From: Planctomycetota bacterium | GTDB lineage: Bacteria; Planctomycetota; Phycisphaerae; Phycisphaerales; UBA1924 | Assembly (NCBI GenBank): GCA_018968885.1 | Contig: JAGWZK010000003.1 | Coordinates: 124,001-188,000 of the forward strand | Length of the DNA stretch: 64,000 nt | Reading direction: 5' to 3' | Part shown: positions 1 to 8,712 of the stretch, one piece after another | Layout of the letters: the number at the start of each line of letters is the position of its first letter | Position numbering within the stretch: the stretch's first letter is position 1 | Translations under genes and position numbers: made by a program | Notes under the pieces: model-generated | Seen by the model: only the letters and a program-made list of their open reading frames with translations | Database searches by the model: none | Told to the model about the DNA's origin: nothing

Positions 1-1974
1 CTGCGCCGCGTCGCACTGCTGGGCAATCCCAACACCGGAAAGACCACGCTGTTCAACCGTCTCAGCGGCCTGCGTCACAAGACCAGCAACTTTCCCGGCA
101 CCACTCAAGAAGCCCGCAGCGGCCGAGTGGGTTCGGATCTCGATGGATACACGCTCATCGATCTTCCCGGCATCTACTCGATCGAGCTGGATCTGAGTGA
201 GTCCGCGGTGTGCCGCGATCTCTTGGCGGGGCGCACGGCGATTCCCGGCCAGCCGATGGCCGAGCCCGATGCCGTGATCGTTGTTGTCGACGCGACGAAC
301 CTGGCGCGAAATCTGACTTTGGTGGGTGAGGTACTGCGGCGGCGGCTGCCCACGGTGATCTGTCTGAACATGATGGATCTGGCCAAGCGCAGCGGCTTGC
401 GCCTCTCGCTCGCTTCTCTCTCTGAGCACGTGGGCTGCGAGGTCCTGCCCATCTGCGCCCGTTCGGGCGAAGGCGTGGACCACATCGGCCCGGCTCTTCT
501 CCGCGCGACCATTCCCAATCGCACGCCTCCCGGCGAGGTGCATGCCCTGGAGCGGTGGGCCGCCGATGTCGCCGCGGAGGCCATCGCCACCGCGCCCGCA
601 TGCACCGATGAAGAGGCCCACGCCCTGCCCAGCGAGGACGAACTTCTCAAGCGCCGCGCCCGGGCCGACCGCATTGATGCGATGCTGGTGCACCCGGTCA
701 GCGGCACGCTGATTTTCGCGTTTGTGGCCGCCGCGATCTTCTGGCTCATCTTCAGCATCGCGCAGATCCCCATGGATGCGTTGGATGGCCTCTTTGGCAC
801 ATTCGGCGAGTGGGTCGCTTCGCTACTTCCCTCCGGCTTTGTCAACGACCTGATCAGTAAGGGCGTGGTTGGCGGCATTTCCGGCGTACTGATCTTCATC
901 CCCCAGATCGCGCTGCTGTTCTTTGTGATCTCGCTGCTGGAAGACACCGGCTATCTGGCCCGCGCGGCGTTTCTCATGGATCGCGTGCTTCGCCCCTTCG
1001 GCTTGCCCGGGCATGCGTTTGTGCCACTGCTTTCGAGCCATGCATGCGCCATTCCCGGCATCATCAGCACTCGCGCGATTCCTGATCGACGTGAGCGACT
1101 GGCGACGATCATGGTCGCACCCTTCATGACCTGCTCGGCACGGTTGCCAGTCTACGTGCTGGTCACCAGCGTGCTCTTTCCCACCAGCCCCGCGCTCGCA
1201 GCGCTTGCCTTCGTCGGCTGTTACGCACTGGGCATCGGTGCTGGATTGTTCACGGCGTTGCTCTTCCGCCGCACAATTCTGAAAGGCTCTGGACGGCCGA
1301 TGGCTCTGGAGCTGCCCAGCTACAAGCGCCCCAGTTTCCGCACCGCGCTCCTCGCGGCGTACGACCGCTCACTCATCTTCCTGAAGAAGGCCGGCACCAA
1401 CATCCTCGCCATCAGCATCATCCTGTGGTGGCTGAGCGCGTTTCCTCGCACAGGCGAGACTGCCGAAGCGATGGACCTGCGCACCCAAGCGACGGCAGCG
1501 GTCCAGACGGGTGACTCTAACGCGAGCGACTTGCTCGCTCAGGCCGACGAACTGGATGCCAAGGCCCAGGCACGCAACTCTCTGATCGGCCAACTCGGCC
1601 GATTCGCCGAGCCCGCCTTCCGCCCCCTTGGGTATGACTGGCAGTTGACGATCGGAGTGCTTTCCAGCTTTGCCGCGCGCGAGGTCTTTGTCTCGACCAT
1701 GGCGGTGGTGGTCACGGGACATGAATCCACGGATGATGATGGCGTGCTGGATCGCCTGTCTTCAGCGCGGCGCGATGATGGTGTCACGCCCGTCTTCAGC
1801 GCTGCGGCATCATGGTCGCTCTTGGTCTTCTTTGTGCTGGCCATGCAGTGCGTCAGCACTTTGGTGATTACCGCGCGGGAAACCGGGTCGTGGAAGTGGT
1901 CGCTCTTGCAGCTTGGCTGGATGACGGGGTTGGCGTATGTACTGGCGATGATCGTCTATCACGCGATGGCATAG
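1..1974 (+). CDS. feoB: Ferrous iron transporter FeoB (5' end outside window)
   Basis: Inner-membrane GTP-dependent Fe2+ uptake protein. The reading frame is open from the first base, so the N-terminus (and any FeoA-like part) lies upstream. Visible: G1 loop GNPNTGKT (residues 8-15), G2-region NFPGTT, G3 DLPG (about 54-57), G4 NMMD (about 123), then the transport domain with several membrane segments, the second-gate motif MVAPFMTCSARLPVY, and a conserved C-terminal block (FAAREVFVSTMAVV). The first gate reads GLPGHAFVPLLSSHACAIPG, differing from the usual GxSGKSFIPLLxGFGCNVPA pattern known for the family. A charged, Ala-rich insertion of about 60 residues sits between late membrane helices. 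657 residues are visible, near the usual length for a gene lacking only a few N-terminal residues. The small membrane ORF downstream is probably co-transcribed. Confidence 0.95.
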   Translation: MRRVALLGNPNTGKTTLFNRLSGLRHKTSNFPGTTQEARSGRVGSDLDGYTLIDLPGIYSIELDLSESAVCRDLLAGRTAIPGQPMAEPDAVIVVVDATNLARNLTLVGEVLRRRLPTVICLNMMDLAKRSGLRLSLASLSEHVGCEVLPICARSGEGVDHIGPALLRATIPNRTPPGEVHALERWAADVAAEAIATAPACTDEEAHALPSEDELLKRRARADRIDAMLVHPVSGTLIFAFVAAAIFWLIFSIAQIPMDALDGLFGTFGEWVASLLPSGFVNDLISKGVVGGISGVLIFIPQIALLFFVISLLEDTGYLARAAFLMDRVLRPFGLPGHAFVPLLSSHACAIPGIISTRAIPDRRERLATIMVAPFMTCSARLPVYVLVTSVLFPTSPALAALAFVGCYALGIGAGLFTALLFRRTILKGSGRPMALELPSYKRPSFRTALLAAYDRSLIFLKKAGTNILAISIILWWLSAFPRTGETAEAMDLRTQATAAVQTGDSNASDLLAQADELDAKAQARNSLIGQLGRFAEPAFRPLGYDWQLTIGVLSSFAAREVFVSTMAVVVTGHESTDDDGVLDRLSSARRDDGVTPVFSAAASWSLLVFFVLAMQCVSTLVITARETGSWKWSLLQLGWMTGLAYVLAMIVYHAMA

Positions 1975-1999
1975 CAGAAGTGCGAACTACACTGTGTTG

Positions 2000-2209
2000 A
2001 TGCCGCAGTCTTCGACAACTTCACAAGAAACAGATGCGCCCGCGCAGCAATCGCTTGCCAGCGACCCTCAGTTCTGGATCGTGACCGTCATCGCGATCGC
2101 GGCGCTGATCTTCATCCTCCGCGCGCTGTTGCCCAAGCTCGGCCTTCGACGCGCCAAGGGAGTTTCGACGCGGGCGCAACTGACGATTGAGCGGCGAAAG
2201 CCAGAGTGA
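2000..2209 (+). CDS. Small single-pass membrane protein downstream of feoB
   Basis: About 69 residues: a polar N-terminus, one hydrophobic segment (FWIVTVIAIAALIFILRALL) and a basic C-terminal tail rich in Arg and Lys. It begins 25 bases after the feoB stop, so co-transcription is likely. It sits where small FeoB-associated membrane proteins are often found, but it has no cysteine, so it is not the Cys-rich Fe-S type. GTG (1994), TTG and ATG (2000) start codons are adjacent; I chose the ATG. Function unknown. Confidence 0.6.
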   Translation: MPQSSTTSQETDAPAQQSLASDPQFWIVTVIAIAALIFILRALLPKLGLRRAKGVSTRAQLTIERRKPE

Positions 2210-2439
2210 TATTGAGTGGGCATTCCAGAACTCGCTCACATTTGGTATGCCCACTAGGTACTTTGAGATTCCCAACCAAGCAGTAACTCACAGTTGATCT
2301 TCGCAACGCTTGCAAGTCGGTCCCAGCTCACTGATTTGGGTACCTTATCTCACCACGACTGGATATCCTATGAAGCGCTGTATTCTAAAGTAGTGTGATC
2401 AGCCCATGTTGAGCGGTACACGGAGGGGAGATCGTCGCT

Positions 2440-3849
2440 ATGAAAACACTCCGCACAGTTCTTGCTTTTTTTCCAGCCTTGGGGGTATTCGCCATCCTCA
2501 CTCTGACCTGTATTCACGTCGCACCCTGTAGCGCGCAGGACAGCCCACCATTGCAGGATTCGGAAATGGTTCAGCCGGACGGTCCCAGAGACACGGTCGT
2601 CTTGTTGAATGGCAAGACGTTTGTAGGGATCATTCAAACCGAATCTGAGACCACCGTTGGCATGATCGTGTTTGTTGGTGCGATGAAGGCGGAGACGACG
2701 ATTGATCGAAAGGACATCAGAGTAATCAAACGTGACTGGGTTGATCCGTCAACCAAAGCCCAATCTTCTCCGCAATCACAAAGCGGGTATGTCAAGCCAC
2801 AAGATGTCGTTCTGGTTACTCCAATCCTTGTCAGAGCGTCAGCTGTCGCGCTGAACATCGATCGCTCATCGCCCAAAGGTGCTGTCGCCCATGGAGGCGA
2901 AGCCAGTTTGGTCGGTTACATTTCATGTCCTGATTTCTTCGCAAAGTTCTATGTACCTGGAAGAGTACTCGAACCAGGAGAGGTTGCTCGTTTTAACATC
3001 GAAGGGGTGGTTCGTGCAACTGCACAGACAACTCTCAAGGACCAATCGCGGATTCAGTACTTGATCGCTCGGCGCGCTGTCGATTACGAAGCAGATTTCA
3101 GGAACATGGAACTGCGCTTCTATGCCGTCCATCGCGGCGTGATTCTTGAAGGCCGATTGTGCCGTGAGCGCCCGAGTGAGCTGGCACCCTCACCAGGAAA
3201 GTGTCCTGCGGATCAATATGAACGACAGTTACTCATTGAATGGAGACAACCCGCAAAGGTAATCGGAACGAACGCTCTTCTGCTCACGATGTTCGGACCA
3301 ACGCACCGTGCTCTCGCCGCCCAATTTGACGCGGCCGCAGCTCGATCTCAGGAGGAAATTGACGCAGTGGACGATCTCCTCAGCAATGGAATTCCCATCG
3401 GCTGCTCACACTGCGGCGGCGATGGCGAGCTCACAGGTGCCGACTCCAGTCGATTCTCATATGAAGAAGCCGAAGAGTATCAACGCCGGATTTCAGCGTT
3501 CGCAGCTGGTGCAGGCAACGGCTTTTCCAAAAGCCGAATAGTTGTTTCTTGCCGATCTTGTCGAGGGAGCGGCATCGCCAGTCACAAAAAACCAAGCGGG
3601 GAGCTGATGAAACGCTCGATGGAGTACAAGCGAATCCATGAGCGATTTTTGCAAGCGAACGAGGCCACCGCGAAGCAACTGCTCGAACAGGTGCGAGTTT
3701 GGCAGGACAATCCCTCAGGAGGACCTGACTTGGCAGAGGGTAGAGCTCGTGTCTTGTTGGCAGAAGAGAGCCTGAGACGCACGCTTGAAGATGCCCCTCG
3801 ATCACGAGAAGTGCTGGAGGAAATCAAACGACTCTTACGCGATGAATAG
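2440..3849 (+). CDS. Exported protein with DnaJ-like CxxCxGxG zinc motifs
   Basis: Hypothetical exported protein of 469 residues. The N-terminus is a signal peptide (basic start, hydrophobic core, Ala-Gln cleavage-like end CSAQ near residue 33). Residues about 50-110 (VVLLNGKTFVGIIQ onward) resemble a small beta-barrel found in planctomycete exported proteins. Near residues 323-380 there are two motifs, CSHCGGDGE and CRSCRGSG, of the CxxCxGxG type seen in the DnaJ zinc-binding region. The C-terminal 100 residues are charged and look helical. A good ribosome site (GGAGG) lies upstream of the ATG. No enzymatic family was recognised. The 230 bases before it hold no recognisable gene. Confidence 0.75.
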   Translation: MKTLRTVLAFFPALGVFAILTLTCIHVAPCSAQDSPPLQDSEMVQPDGPRDTVVLLNGKTFVGIIQTESETTVGMIVFVGAMKAETTIDRKDIRVIKRDWVDPSTKAQSSPQSQSGYVKPQDVVLVTPILVRASAVALNIDRSSPKGAVAHGGEASLVGYISCPDFFAKFYVPGRVLEPGEVARFNIEGVVRATAQTTLKDQSRIQYLIARRAVDYEADFRNMELRFYAVHRGVILEGRLCRERPSELAPSPGKCPADQYERQLLIEWRQPAKVIGTNALLLTMFGPTHRALAAQFDAAAARSQEEIDAVDDLLSNGIPIGCSHCGGDGELTGADSSRFSYEEAEEYQRRISAFAAGAGNGFSKSRIVVSCRSCRGSGIASHKKPSGELMKRSMEYKRIHERFLQANEATAKQLLEQVRVWQDNPSGGPDLAEGRARVLLAEESLRRTLEDAPRSREVLEEIKRLLRDE

Positions 3850-4002
3850 CGCATAATAAACGTGATCACGATTTCGATTTTCCTTCGCGTCACGGCACGC
3901 TTTGGGTGGCTAACGGGCTCATTCCCATATCGCACACGTCCGCAGATACAGTGAATATCTGCTCGAAACCGAAAGCGTGCGGCCTTCATTCCAAGGCCAG
4001 GT

Positions 4003-5751
4003 TCACCCCCCCACGCGCACACACTCGCCCTTGAGTCGCTCGCACAGGCCGCGGAGCGTCTCGCCAGCGAACTCCGGGCCGCACACAGTGCTGATGTCCA
4101 TGTCGGGGCTTTGCTCCAGTTGCCCGGTCAGGCGTTGGTGAGCAGTAATCACCGTGCTGTGATTGGGACGGCGCATAGCCCGCGCGATCTCGGGATAACT
4201 CAGCGTGGTCAATTCACGCGCCAGTTGCACCGTCACCGCACGTGCCAGCACCACGCGCTTGTGACGGCCAGTGCCCGCAAACTCACCCGGATCCACTCGC
4301 AGTTCGCGGCACACCACATGCAGAATCGCCTCCATCGGCACCGGGCGCTTGGCTCGCACCGTGCGGCCGTCGCCATCGTTGATTCCCAAGGCCGTCCGCA
4401 CTGTCGCCAGCCCCACCGTGCCGCCGGTTGACAGATTGGGGAGCAGGCGATGCGCCGCTTCGACTTGGGTCAACAACCCCTCCAACTCACGCACGCTGCC
4501 GCCGACGCCGGGAACGGCCGACACACCGCTGCGCTCTGCGATGAGGCGCGCGGCAGAATCATCGAGCATCAAACCGCGCCGCAGGGCAAAGGCGCGAGCC
4601 AACTCCTCACGCAACTTCATATCCGGCGGATCAATCCGCGCAACCAAGCCAGAGAGGAAACGGGAGATCAGCGATTTGGAGACGCGCTCGATCTCACGTG
4701 GATGCTCATCGCTCGCCAGCACGATGCGCGCACCAGAAAGCCCGATGGCATCAAAGGTGTGCAGAAGCTCCGCCTGAGTCGCCTCTTTACTGGCGACGAA
4801 ATGCACATCGTCGATACAGAGCAGATCAACGCGGCGGTACACCGCGCGGAAAGCCTCGACCTTGTTGGTCTTGATGGCGGCCACAAACTCGTTGGTGAAG
4901 GCCTCACCGGTGGTGCACTTCACACGCGCGTTAGGGTTCAACTCGCGATAGCGCGCAGCGATTCCCTGCACCAGATGCGTCTTGCCCATGCCGCAGGAGC
5001 CGTGCAGAAACAGTGGCCCCAAGTGCGTCGCCATCGACGTTTCAGCGGTCTGGAGGGCGGCGTTATAGGCCAGGCGGTTGGAATGGCCGACGATGAAATT
5101 CTTCAGCAGCAACTGCCGCGGCGTGCGCGACGCCGTTTCCGCTGTTCGAGGAGCGGCGGCCCGTGCACTCACAGCAGCGGCGGGGGTTGTGGTATTGGAA
5201 ACTGGCGCACCGGCAATTTCCGTGGCCCGCGTATTGCGATTCGCAGCGGCAGCCGAAGCCGCATCCACGGCTGCGTTGATTGGCGGGGCGATCACCACAA
5301 ACCGCACCAGGGCGTTGCGACCGATCACCGAATCGGCAACCGCCCGCAGATTGCCAGCAAAGCGCCGATCCAGCAGCTCGGCGACCTGCCGCGATGGGAC
5401 GACCACTTCGAGGATGTGGCCGTCCACCACGCGCAAACGCGCCTGGCCAGCAAAGAAACGCTGATAGCGATCCGCGGTGATGTTGGTCGCCAGTTGATCG
5501 GCGAGTTCCTTCTCCGTGATCGGGGTGGAGCGAGGTGCCTCGGCACGCGCAGTGCTCGAGGCGCTGCCAGGAGCGCTCGCGGCAGGCGCGGTCAGTCGGG
5601 CGAGATTGGTCAAGGGGGTGGCGCGGCGGCCGGGGACATACCCCTCAGTCGAGGTGCTCGAGGTCGAAGTGGTCGATGAGCCCGTCGATGAGACAGCACG
5701 ATCCGATGAAGTGGATGGAGTCGGGTTCACTCTTTGCCAATCTGCCCACAC
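4003..5751 (-). CDS. dnaA: Chromosomal replication initiator DnaA
   Basis: AAA+ initiator that binds DnaA boxes and opens oriC. The frame stays open up to 6003 (666 codons), but its first 80-90 codons encode a Trp/Ser/Arg-rich, non-conserved stretch, so I place the start at the GTG at 5751 (582 aa); GTG at 5730 is also possible. Domain I homology begins near ITEKELADQLATNI. A Pro/Ala-rich linker follows, then Walker A (GSCGMGKTH), Walker B (LLCIDDVHF), sensor I (LASDEHP) and the C-terminal helix-turn-helix with RPNHSTVITAH where most DnaA proteins have GRDHTTVLHA. DnaA boxes lie upstream at 6128-6148. Neither dnaN nor recF is adjacent. Confidence 0.93.
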   Translation of the reverse strand: MWADWQRVNPTPSTSSDRAVSSTGSSTTSTSSTSTEGYVPGRRATPLTNLARLTAPAASAPGSASSTARAEAPRSTPITEKELADQLATNITADRYQRFFAGQARLRVVDGHILEVVVPSRQVAELLDRRFAGNLRAVADSVIGRNALVRFVVIAPPINAAVDAASAAAANRNTRATEIAGAPVSNTTTPAAAVSARAAAPRTAETASRTPRQLLLKNFIVGHSNRLAYNAALQTAETSMATHLGPLFLHGSCGMGKTHLVQGIAARYRELNPNARVKCTTGEAFTNEFVAAIKTNKVEAFRAVYRRVDLLCIDDVHFVASKEATQAELLHTFDAIGLSGARIVLASDEHPREIERVSKSLISRFLSGLVARIDPPDMKLREELARAFALRRGLMLDDSAARLIAERSGVSAVPGVGGSVRELEGLLTQVEAAHRLLPNLSTGGTVGLATVRTALGINDGDGRTVRAKRPVPMEAILHVVCRELRVDPGEFAGTGRHKRVVLARAVTVQLARELTTLSYPEIARAMRRPNHSTVITAHQRLTGQLEQSPDMDISTVCGPEFAGETLRGLCERLKGECVRVGG

Positions 5752-6239
5752 ACGGGGCCGCAGACTGAAACACCAAGGTTGGGGCGATTTCTCGAGCCGC
5801 CGCGATGCCAGCCATGCTGACACTTCGGCGAAGCGAGAAGACGCCCCAGATGCGAATCCGTTCCACGCGAAGCAACCGGACCCGGACCTCCAGACACATG
5901 AGACACCCTCACGTCGCGGGCCGTAAATTTGGCCGTGCAAGTGTTGGTTCCCCACGATGCTCCTGATTTGGTCCGGGCGAATAGCCCCGTCGGTCGAGTC
6001 CATGACCGCATGAGAGCATCAAGGTAGAAGCTTGCTCGCCCGGGTTCAATCCCCCTGCCTCTGACGCAAACTGGCGAATGGTTGCGAAGGCCGTCATTTG
6101 CTGGCACTTACAGCACGAAAGAAAAACTTATCCACACCATGTGGACAACTTGCCTCGCGATTGTGCAAAAATCTGTCGAATTGTGAACCTCTCGCGCCTT
6201 AGTGCTTGTCACATCGCCACTTTGGTCTGAACCTGCCCT
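5752..6239. other. dnaA upstream region, candidate oriC or autoregulatory region
   Basis: This stretch lies between the likely dnaA start and the end of the GNAT gene. The dnaA frame stays open to 6003, but the translated sequence looks non-coding. It contains an inverted DnaA-box pair (6128-6148), an A-rich patch (6119-6126), and at 5956-6043 a set of complementary arms that could form a pseudoknot. No other coding potential was recognised. Confidence 0.5.
6128..6148. promoter_or_regulatory. Inverted pair of DnaA boxes
   Basis: TTATCCACA at 6128-6136 is an exact match to the consensus box. TGTGGACAA at 6140-6148 is a one-mismatch box on the other strand. Three bases separate them, and the core TCCACA/TGTGGA is a perfect inverted repeat. 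The position upstream of dnaA suits autoregulation or origin function. Only two clear boxes are visible, fewer than in a typical oriC. Confidence 0.75.
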
Positions 6240-7274
6240 TCACACCCGCTTCACAAAGGCAATGCGCTGCGCAAAGCTGGTGAAGCCAAATCGCTCATAC
6301 AAGGCGATCGCCGGCGCGTTCCGCATGTCGACAGCGCACGTCGTCTCCTCAGCGTGGCGACCCAAACGATGCGCGAGCGCTGCAGTCAAACCCTGAGTCA
6401 GAACACGCTTTCCCAACCCCTGGCCCCTTAGCTCTGGAGAGAGTCCCAAATATACCAATTCGATCGACTGCTGATCCGGGCATGGATTCAGAAGCAGGCA
6501 TCCTTCCGGTTGTGCATCCTTATATATGACCCACCACAGATCGGGGGTCCACACGCCCGTCGAGCGATGCGAAGCAAGAATGTCTTCCGTGCGCCGCATG
6601 CCGCAGAGCTCCGGACAATCCATGGTGTCGCGATACGAACGATCCAAGGCCAGCGTCACCAACCGATCGTGATCCGACACAGGCGTGTCACTGAGTGGCG
6701 TCATCCGTACATTCGGCGGAAGCATCGTGTTTGGCATTGGCGCAAGTCGCGCACTCGATGGGCGACGCATGTAATACAGCTTGCCCACGCACGTAAACCC
6801 AGATTTTTCATACGCTTGCGTCGCATGAATCTCTGCCGGGTCGGGCAAGGCCTGCATGACTGCTGGCACATTCGGACCCAGCCGCAGGTGCCGCTGGGCG
6901 GCGTGCAGGCACGCGGCACGATCGATCGCTCCTTGTTCAGCACCTCCCACGTCACCGCCCGGAGGGACCGAAGACACAAACACCATCGTGGTCCGGCCAG
7001 AACCTCGAACAATCAGACAGACCTGTCTAATACGAACCGGGGCCGAGCTGCTCCGAGGGTGAGGCGAGTCAATTACCGCGAACATCAGGCTCAAATCAAT
7101 CCCGTGCTCCGGGGCATTGTGAACCAATCGCCTAGCCGCGACCTCGGTTTCACTGTTCTGGCTCACCAAACGCCGCGCGGCCGCCAGCCGAAGCGACACG
7201 GGAACGACTTCGGCGACCGGAGAGGGGTCGAGCAGGCCTGAAGCATGTGAAGATGGGCCGGGTCCGATACTCAC
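6240..7274 (-). CDS. GNAT acetyltransferase, probably two tandem GNAT domains
   Basis: 344 residues starting at GTG. The C-terminal half is a clear GNAT domain: the acetyl-CoA loop PELRGQGLGKRVL (R/Q-x-x-G-x-G/A pattern), then VDMRNAPAIALYERFGF, the usual end of the fold. The N-terminal half has a weaker, similar ending (ATQAYEKSGFTCVGKLYYMRR) preceded by an Ala/Gly-rich region, suggesting a degenerate first GNAT domain, as in mycothiol-synthase-like tandem proteins. The substrate cannot be told from sequence. It lies upstream of dnaA on the same strand. Confidence 0.8.
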   Translation of the reverse strand: MSIGPGPSSHASGLLDPSPVAEVVPVSLRLAAARRLVSQNSETEVAARRLVHNAPEHGIDLSLMFAVIDSPHPRSSSAPVRIRQVCLIVRGSGRTTMVFVSSVPPGGDVGGAEQGAIDRAACLHAAQRHLRLGPNVPAVMQALPDPAEIHATQAYEKSGFTCVGKLYYMRRPSSARLAPMPNTMLPPNVRMTPLSDTPVSDHDRLVTLALDRSYRDTMDCPELCGMRRTEDILASHRSTGVWTPDLWWVIYKDAQPEGCLLLNPCPDQQSIELVYLGLSPELRGQGLGKRVLTQGLTAALAHRLGRHAEETTCAVDMRNAPAIALYERFGFTSFAQRIAFVKRV

Positions 7275-7489
7275 GCAGAGAGACTAGTCGGACGGCGTCG
7301 CCTGCGGCGTACAGAATCTGCGTTCTCAACGCCATTTCGGCCAACCCGGTTAAGACACTGCTACCCCCCGGGATCTCTACGATGGGCCAAACCTAACGGC
7401 CGCGGCACGGTACACTCTTGACCGCCTCGGACCCGCCGGTGGCTGGCTCGACGGGGCTCACTCGCCTGCTCTCTGCCAAGGAATTCATG

Positions 7490-8152
7490 ATGACGACTGG
7501 ATGCACAATTCGCTCGCTTGCATTGCCAGCCCGGCTGGCTTCGTTGCTTGTGGCCTTGGTTGCCATGGTGGCATCGATTCTGCCCATGGCTGGCTTTGCT
7601 CCTGAGCCCGATGCCGTGTCGAAAAAGTGGGAATTGTCGGCCAAATTCGGGGCATTGCGTGTCGCGACGGTTGAGATCGATGGCTCCCCCCGCTCATTCC
7701 TGTATATGACCTACACCGTGACGAACAACACGGCCGGTGACATTCTCTTTGCCCCCTCTTTTGAGCTGGCCAATGACGAAGGTGACGTCCTCAAGAGCGG
7801 AGCGAGCGTCCCCGCCGCGGCGACAAAGGCGATTCTGGCCCGCCTGAACCAGCCTCTTCTGCAAGACCAGATTTCCATCGTCGGCAATTTGTTGCGGGGC
7901 GAGGAAAACGCCAAAGACGGCTTGATTGTCTGGCCCTTGACCGACCTTTCCGTCAACGAGATCAGCGTCTTTGCTGCTGGCTTCTCCGGCGAAACCAAAT
8001 CGATCACCGTCCCGGATCGGAAGACCGGCAAGGAAACCGTCGTCAACCTGCGCAAGACCATGTCTTTGCGCTACAAGCTCAGTGGTGAGATGCACAACAT
8101 CGCAGCTGGCGACGAACTCCCCTTGGTTGAGAAGCGCTGGATCCTCCGCTGA
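7490..8152 (+). CDS. Exported or membrane-anchored hypothetical protein
   Basis: 220 residues from the second of two adjacent ATGs (7487, 7490). AAGGA at 7478-7482 gives the better spacing to 7490, although the frame is open from 7418. The N-terminus is a hydrophobic signal or anchor (ARLASLLVALVAMVASILPMAG). The rest is a beta-rich domain with FLYMTYTVTNNTAGDILFAP, resembling domains that describe conventional protein-protein or cell-envelope proteins of planctomycetes; no named family is assigned. The conserved end LPLVEKRWILR closes the protein. It precedes rpmA by 200 bases on the same strand. Function unknown. Confidence 0.75.
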   Translation: MTTGCTIRSLALPARLASLLVALVAMVASILPMAGFAPEPDAVSKKWELSAKFGALRVATVEIDGSPRSFLYMTYTVTNNTAGDILFAPSFELANDEGDVLKSGASVPAAATKAILARLNQPLLQDQISIVGNLLRGEENAKDGLIVWPLTDLSVNEISVFAAGFSGETKSITVPDRKTGKETVVNLRKTMSLRYKLSGEMHNIAAGDELPLVEKRWILR

Positions 8153-8351
8153 AAAGTTATCCGGACGTTGATAGCCTTTGGAGCTCTGCCAGAGTTGGCC
8201 TGGCGGGTAGAAGGCACTTGAGGTTGTCGCCTATCATCCCCCCCTGCCTTGGATTCGACGGGCTTTTGGTTCTTAGGTTCATTGCAGGTACACACGCACG
8301 CATGTCAGGTTCGGCTGGACCGGGTTCTGACTCTGATTTGAGGATTTCGTC

Positions 8352-8633
8352 ATGGCACACAAGAAGGGTCAGGGTTCAACCCGCAACGGCCGCGATTCCA
8401 ACCCCCAGTACTTGGGCATCAAGCTCTACGGCGGTGAAGAGGCCAAGTCTGGCTCGATCATCGTTCGTCAGCGTGGCACCCCCTTCGAGGCGGGTTTCAA
8501 TGTGAAGCGCGGCAAGGACGACACCCTCTTTGCGTTGGTCGAAGGCACTGTGATCTTCTCCGGCCGCAAGGTGCACGTCACCCCCGCCGACAAGAAGATG
8601 CAGCGTCCGTCATGGCTCGCGGCTCACAACTGA
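8352..8633 (+). CDS. rpmA: 50S ribosomal protein L27
   Basis: 93-residue basic protein with the L27 N-terminus [16 protein letters not shown] and [10 protein letters not shown], followed by [27 protein letters not shown]. In other bacteria the L27 N-terminus reaches the peptidyl transferase centre. Here the N-terminus starts directly with the mature-type MAHKK, without the Firmicutes cleavable extension. GAGG lies 9-12 bases before the ATG. rplU (L21), the usual upstream partner, is absent. A strong intrinsic terminator follows at 8661. Confidence 0.98.
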   Translation: MAHKKGQGSTRNGRDSNPQYLGIKLYGGEEAKSGSIIVRQRGTPFEAGFNVKRGKDDTLFALVEGTVIFSGRKVHVTPADKKMQRPSWLAAHN

Positions 8634-8660
8634 GCAAGTGACCCAATTGAGTTCTTCACC

Positions 8661-8690
8661 AACCCTACCTTCCGGTGGGGTTGTTTTTTG
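8661..8690 (+). terminator. Rho-independent terminator after rpmA
   Basis: AACCCTACC (8661-8669), loop TTCC, GGTGGGGTT (8674-8682), then a T-rich run. A nine-pair stem with one G-T pair. Confidence 0.9.
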
Positions 8691-8712
8691 TATAGATGCG
8701 CCTGATTGATCG

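Noticed and set aside
3895-3980. Inverted repeat GCACGCTTT / AAAGCGTGC between the zinc-motif gene and dnaA
   Set aside because: The arms are 68 bases apart, too far for a terminator, with no other support.
4450-5679. 409-codon frame opposite dnaA
   Set aside because: Mirror of the dnaA coding frame with Arg/His-rich composition and no recognisable domain.
6044-6055. GGTTCAATCCCC, like a tRNA T-loop
   Set aside because: The T-stem pairs at only three positions and no matching acceptor or anticodon arm was found.
8251-8262. GGATTCGACGGG, identical to the conserved start of tmRNA
   Set aside because: The rest of a tmRNA (about 350 bases with a T-arm and tag frame) does not fit, because rpmA begins 90 bases later.
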